A stretch of 47,393 bases of DNA from Enterobacter mori LMG 25706 (GTDB lineage: Bacteria > Pseudomonadota > Gammaproteobacteria > Enterobacterales > Enterobacteriaceae), in assembly GCF_000211415.1 (NCBI RefSeq), contig NZ_GL890779.1, forward strand, positions 77,012 to 124,404, read 5' to 3'. Shown here in pieces: positions 45,775 to 47,393 of this stretch. A program made the position numbers and the translations under genes. The first letter of the stretch is position 1. Each line of letters opens with the position of its first letter. Under the pieces are notes generated by a model. It saw only the letters and a list, made by a program, of their open reading frames with translations. It searched no databases and had not been told where the DNA came from.

Positions 45775-46544
45775 TGGATAACCGCCTGGCCACGCTGTTA
45801 ACGCGCGGGGCATCGCTAACCCGCGCGGAGTATCGCGTCCTCGCCCACCTCACGGAGCATCCGCTGCTGGTGGGCAACATCACGGTGCGCGAGCTGGCGC
45901 AGGCGACGTTTGTTTCGACCGCCACCATCATGCGGCTGTGCCAAAAGCTGGGGTTCAGCGGCTTTAGCGAGTTTATCTGGCACTGCAAGCAGTTGCTTTC
46001 CGACACGCCGCATATTGCCGCTCAGGCGCCCTCCCTTCCAGAACTCCCGGCGCTGTTTAATCAGTTTATCGCCAACTATCAGCACACCTTCCGGTGGGTC
46101 ACGCAGGAGAAGCGCCAGCAGTTTGCCGACCTGCTGCGCCAGAAAGAGAGCTTCTTTCTCTACGGCGCCGGTTTTTCTTATCTGTTTGCGGAGTACCTGA
46201 CCAAGAAGCTGCAGGTGCTGGGCAAAACGGCGTTTATCTCCGGGCCGGGAGACAGCCGAAATATTTTTCTCAGCAATGCCGCACGCTATCAGGTTTTTAT
46301 TGCCGTCTCGCGCAGCGGCGAAACGGAGCAGGTGCTGGATAAAGCGCGGATTGCCAAAAACGTCGGCATGACAATCGTTGCCTTTACCCGCGCCTCGGCC
46401 AATACGCTGGCGGGGATGGCGGACGTGCACTTTGCCCTGTATGACGAAGCGGTACACTACGCCGCCGAAGCCGCGGGTGTGACGTCGTTTGAGTCAAATC
46501 TGGTGCTGCTGATGGATTTACTGCTGCTGGAAGCAACGGGGTGA
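45774..46544 (+). CDS. MurR/RpiR-family transcriptional regulator
   Basis: A 256-residue regulator with an N-terminal HTH_6 domain (residues 1-75; VRELAQATFVSTATIMRLCQKLGFSGFSEF) and a SIS sugar-phosphate-binding domain (about 100-240; SFFLYGAGFSYLFAEYLTKKL, VFIAVSRSGETEQVL). Its ATG overlaps the sseA TAA by one base (TAATG), implying translational coupling to sseA. Family logic and nearness suggest that it controls the PTS/GH4 genes at 41914-44838 in response to a phosphorylated sugar, although sseA stands between. An in-frame start 42 bases upstream lies inside sseA and is less likely. Confidence 0.9.
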   Translation: MDNRLATLLTRGASLTRAEYRVLAHLTEHPLLVGNITVRELAQATFVSTATIMRLCQKLGFSGFSEFIWHCKQLLSDTPHIAAQAPSLPELPALFNQFIANYQHTFRWVTQEKRQQFADLLRQKESFFLYGAGFSYLFAEYLTKKLQVLGKTAFISGPGDSRNIFLSNAARYQVFIAVSRSGETEQVLDKARIAKNVGMTIVAFTRASANTLAGMADVHFALYDEAVHYAAEAAGVTSFESNLVLLMDLLLLEATG

Positions 46545-46555
46545 TATTCACCCCG
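46537..46555. terminator. Hairpin between convergent regulator and sseB genes
   Basis: A perfect 8-bp palindrome (CGGGGTGA / TCACCCCG) with a TAT/ATA loop spans the regulator stop codon and reaches 7 bases short of the sseB stop. No long T-run on either side, so it is at best a weak bidirectional terminator. Confidence 0.5.
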
Positions 46556-46561
46556 CCGTAA

Positions 46562-47338
46562 TCAGATGATGCGGTTAGTTTTAAGATCGCGCAGGAAGCC
46601 GCCCCAGCGGCGCTCGTAAAACGGGGTGATGTGCTCGGTAATAAAGTGGCTGATGCCCTTCTCACCGTTCTTCACATGGCAGATATCGATCGGCTCATCG
46701 CCCGGCAGCGTGTCGGTCGCCACGCTTCCCGCCGCCTGAATGATATCCTCGATATCGCCGTCCGCCTCAATACCAATCAGCAGTACCGGATGCTCGTCCG
46801 CGCGCTCTTTAATAGAGCAGAGGAACGCGCGCCTGACGGGCTTGAGCGTTTTGAACAGCGTGGTCAGAGAGTCAATCATCTGCGCGGGCGGTTCAGCCAC
46901 TTCAGACAGCAGCAGCGTTTCGCCCCCTTCCAGCACTTCCTGAGTGCTGAGCGGGTTACCCTCTTCGCCCATCAGGTGGCTGATTTCACGCGGCGTGAAC
47001 TCTTTCCCGGTCGGCAATTTAGCGTTGAGGAACAGCGTCTGGCCCAGCGTCATTTCAAACAGGGTACGTACCGGCATCACCACGAACGCCTGTTCTTCTT
47101 CAACGGCTTTCTGCAGCGCTTCCAGCGAGGTGAAGAACGGGATCACCGAGGTGCCGTCGTCTTTTTCCCAGTGCAGCAGATCCAGCGCGCTGTCTTCTAC
47201 GACCTGCTCACCTTCCGCCGCGGTGCCCGGCACCCAGACGGTGGATTCCAGCAGCGTGCGGAAAAATGCCGGACGGTGGGCGGGCTCGGTCGCCGCCTGC
47301 TCCAGCAGGGTTTCTAATTCGTTTTTGGTTTCTGACAT
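46562..47338 (-). CDS. sseB: Enhanced serine sensitivity protein SseB
   Basis: A 258-residue cytoplasmic protein named from an E. coli mutant phenotype (raised serine sensitivity when overexpressed); its molecular role is not established. It matches E. coli SseB over its whole length: N-terminal ETKNELETLLEQAATEPAHRPAF region, VMPVRTLFEMTLG in the middle, and the end YERRWGGFLRDLKTNRII. It is unrelated to the Salmonella type III translocon SseB. It converges with the regulator gene. Confidence 0.97.
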   Translation of the reverse strand: MSETKNELETLLEQAATEPAHRPAFFRTLLESTVWVPGTAAEGEQVVEDSALDLLHWEKDDGTSVIPFFTSLEALQKAVEEEQAFVVMPVRTLFEMTLGQTLFLNAKLPTGKEFTPREISHLMGEEGNPLSTQEVLEGGETLLLSEVAEPPAQMIDSLTTLFKTLKPVRRAFLCSIKERADEHPVLLIGIEADGDIEDIIQAAGSVATDTLPGDEPIDICHVKNGEKGISHFITEHITPFYERRWGGFLRDLKTNRII

Positions 47339-47360
47339 AACAATTCCAGATGATGCATAT

Positions 47361-47393
47361 CCCCCTAACCCCAGCCCTCTCCCTCAAGGGAGA
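47361..47393. repeat. Second copy of the CCCTCACCC-type inverted repeat, cut by the window edge
   Basis: CCCCCTAACCCCAGCCCTCT followed by CCCTCAAGGGAGA matches the left arm of the element at 7095-7189, including the inner TCTCCCT-CA-AGGGAGA hairpin. It lies 22 bases ahead of the sseB start; the second half should lie beyond the window. Confidence 0.72.

Overview
The window reads as a chromosomal segment of an Enterobacteriaceae species. The block guaA-guaB, xseA, yfgJ, der-bamB-yfgM-hisS-ispG-rodZ, rlmN, ndk, pbpC-yfhM, sseA and sseB has the same order as in Escherichia coli, and its proteins are close to the E. coli ones in length and motifs. Several accessory modules absent from the E. coli K-12 locus are placed between these genes. 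The set (myo-inositol cluster, protealysin-type protease, GH4/PTS pair, dispersed CCCTCACCC-type inverted repeats) suggests Enterobacter, Leclercia or Lelliottia rather than Escherichia. I cannot fix the genus from sequence reading alone.

Layout. 1-10666 (minus strand) is a myo-inositol catabolism and uptake cluster: mmsA/iolA, iolD, iolG, an ABC importer (binding protein, ATPase, permease), a second Gfo/Idh/MocA dehydrogenase and iolC, which runs off the left edge and carries the start of a fused DUF2090 domain. An RpiR-type regulator, probably iolR, is divergent at 10958-11788. From 11789 to 15811 base composition changes sharply to AT-rich: a 666-base stretch with no recognisable gene is followed by one large gene (12455-15811) encoding an N-terminal SIR2 NADase-like domain, a NACHT-type STAND NTPase and a long C-terminal region. 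This looks like a single-gene anti-phage defence protein and is the most exciting item here. It has its own promoter and sits just beyond the guaA terminator; the 3' end of guaA is an integration site used by genomic islands in several bacteria.

15968-20612 holds guaA, guaB (with a PurR-like operator in its promoter) and divergent xseA. Between xseA and yfgJ lies a zero-gap pair encoding a protealysin-like M4 metalloprotease and its emfourin-type inhibitor. Between yfgJ and der lie a Gfo/Idh/MocA oxidoreductase of unknown substrate and a POT-family peptide:proton symporter. 25247-41627 is core: ribosome assembly (der), outer-membrane assembly (bamB, yfgM), histidyl-tRNA synthesis (hisS), isoprenoid synthesis (ispG), cell shape (rodZ), RNA methylation (rlmN), nucleotide balance (ndk) and the PbpC/alpha-2-macroglobulin pair.

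41914-46544 is a second sugar module: an alpha-glucoside-type PTS EIICB and a GH4 6-phospho-alpha-glucosidase with the diagnostic CDMP motif, followed after a strong terminator by sseA, whose stop codon overlaps the start of an RpiR-family regulator (TAATG). The module has thus been wrapped around a core gene. sseB (minus) closes the window, and a copy of the same dispersed inverted repeat seen at 7095-7189 begins at the right edge.
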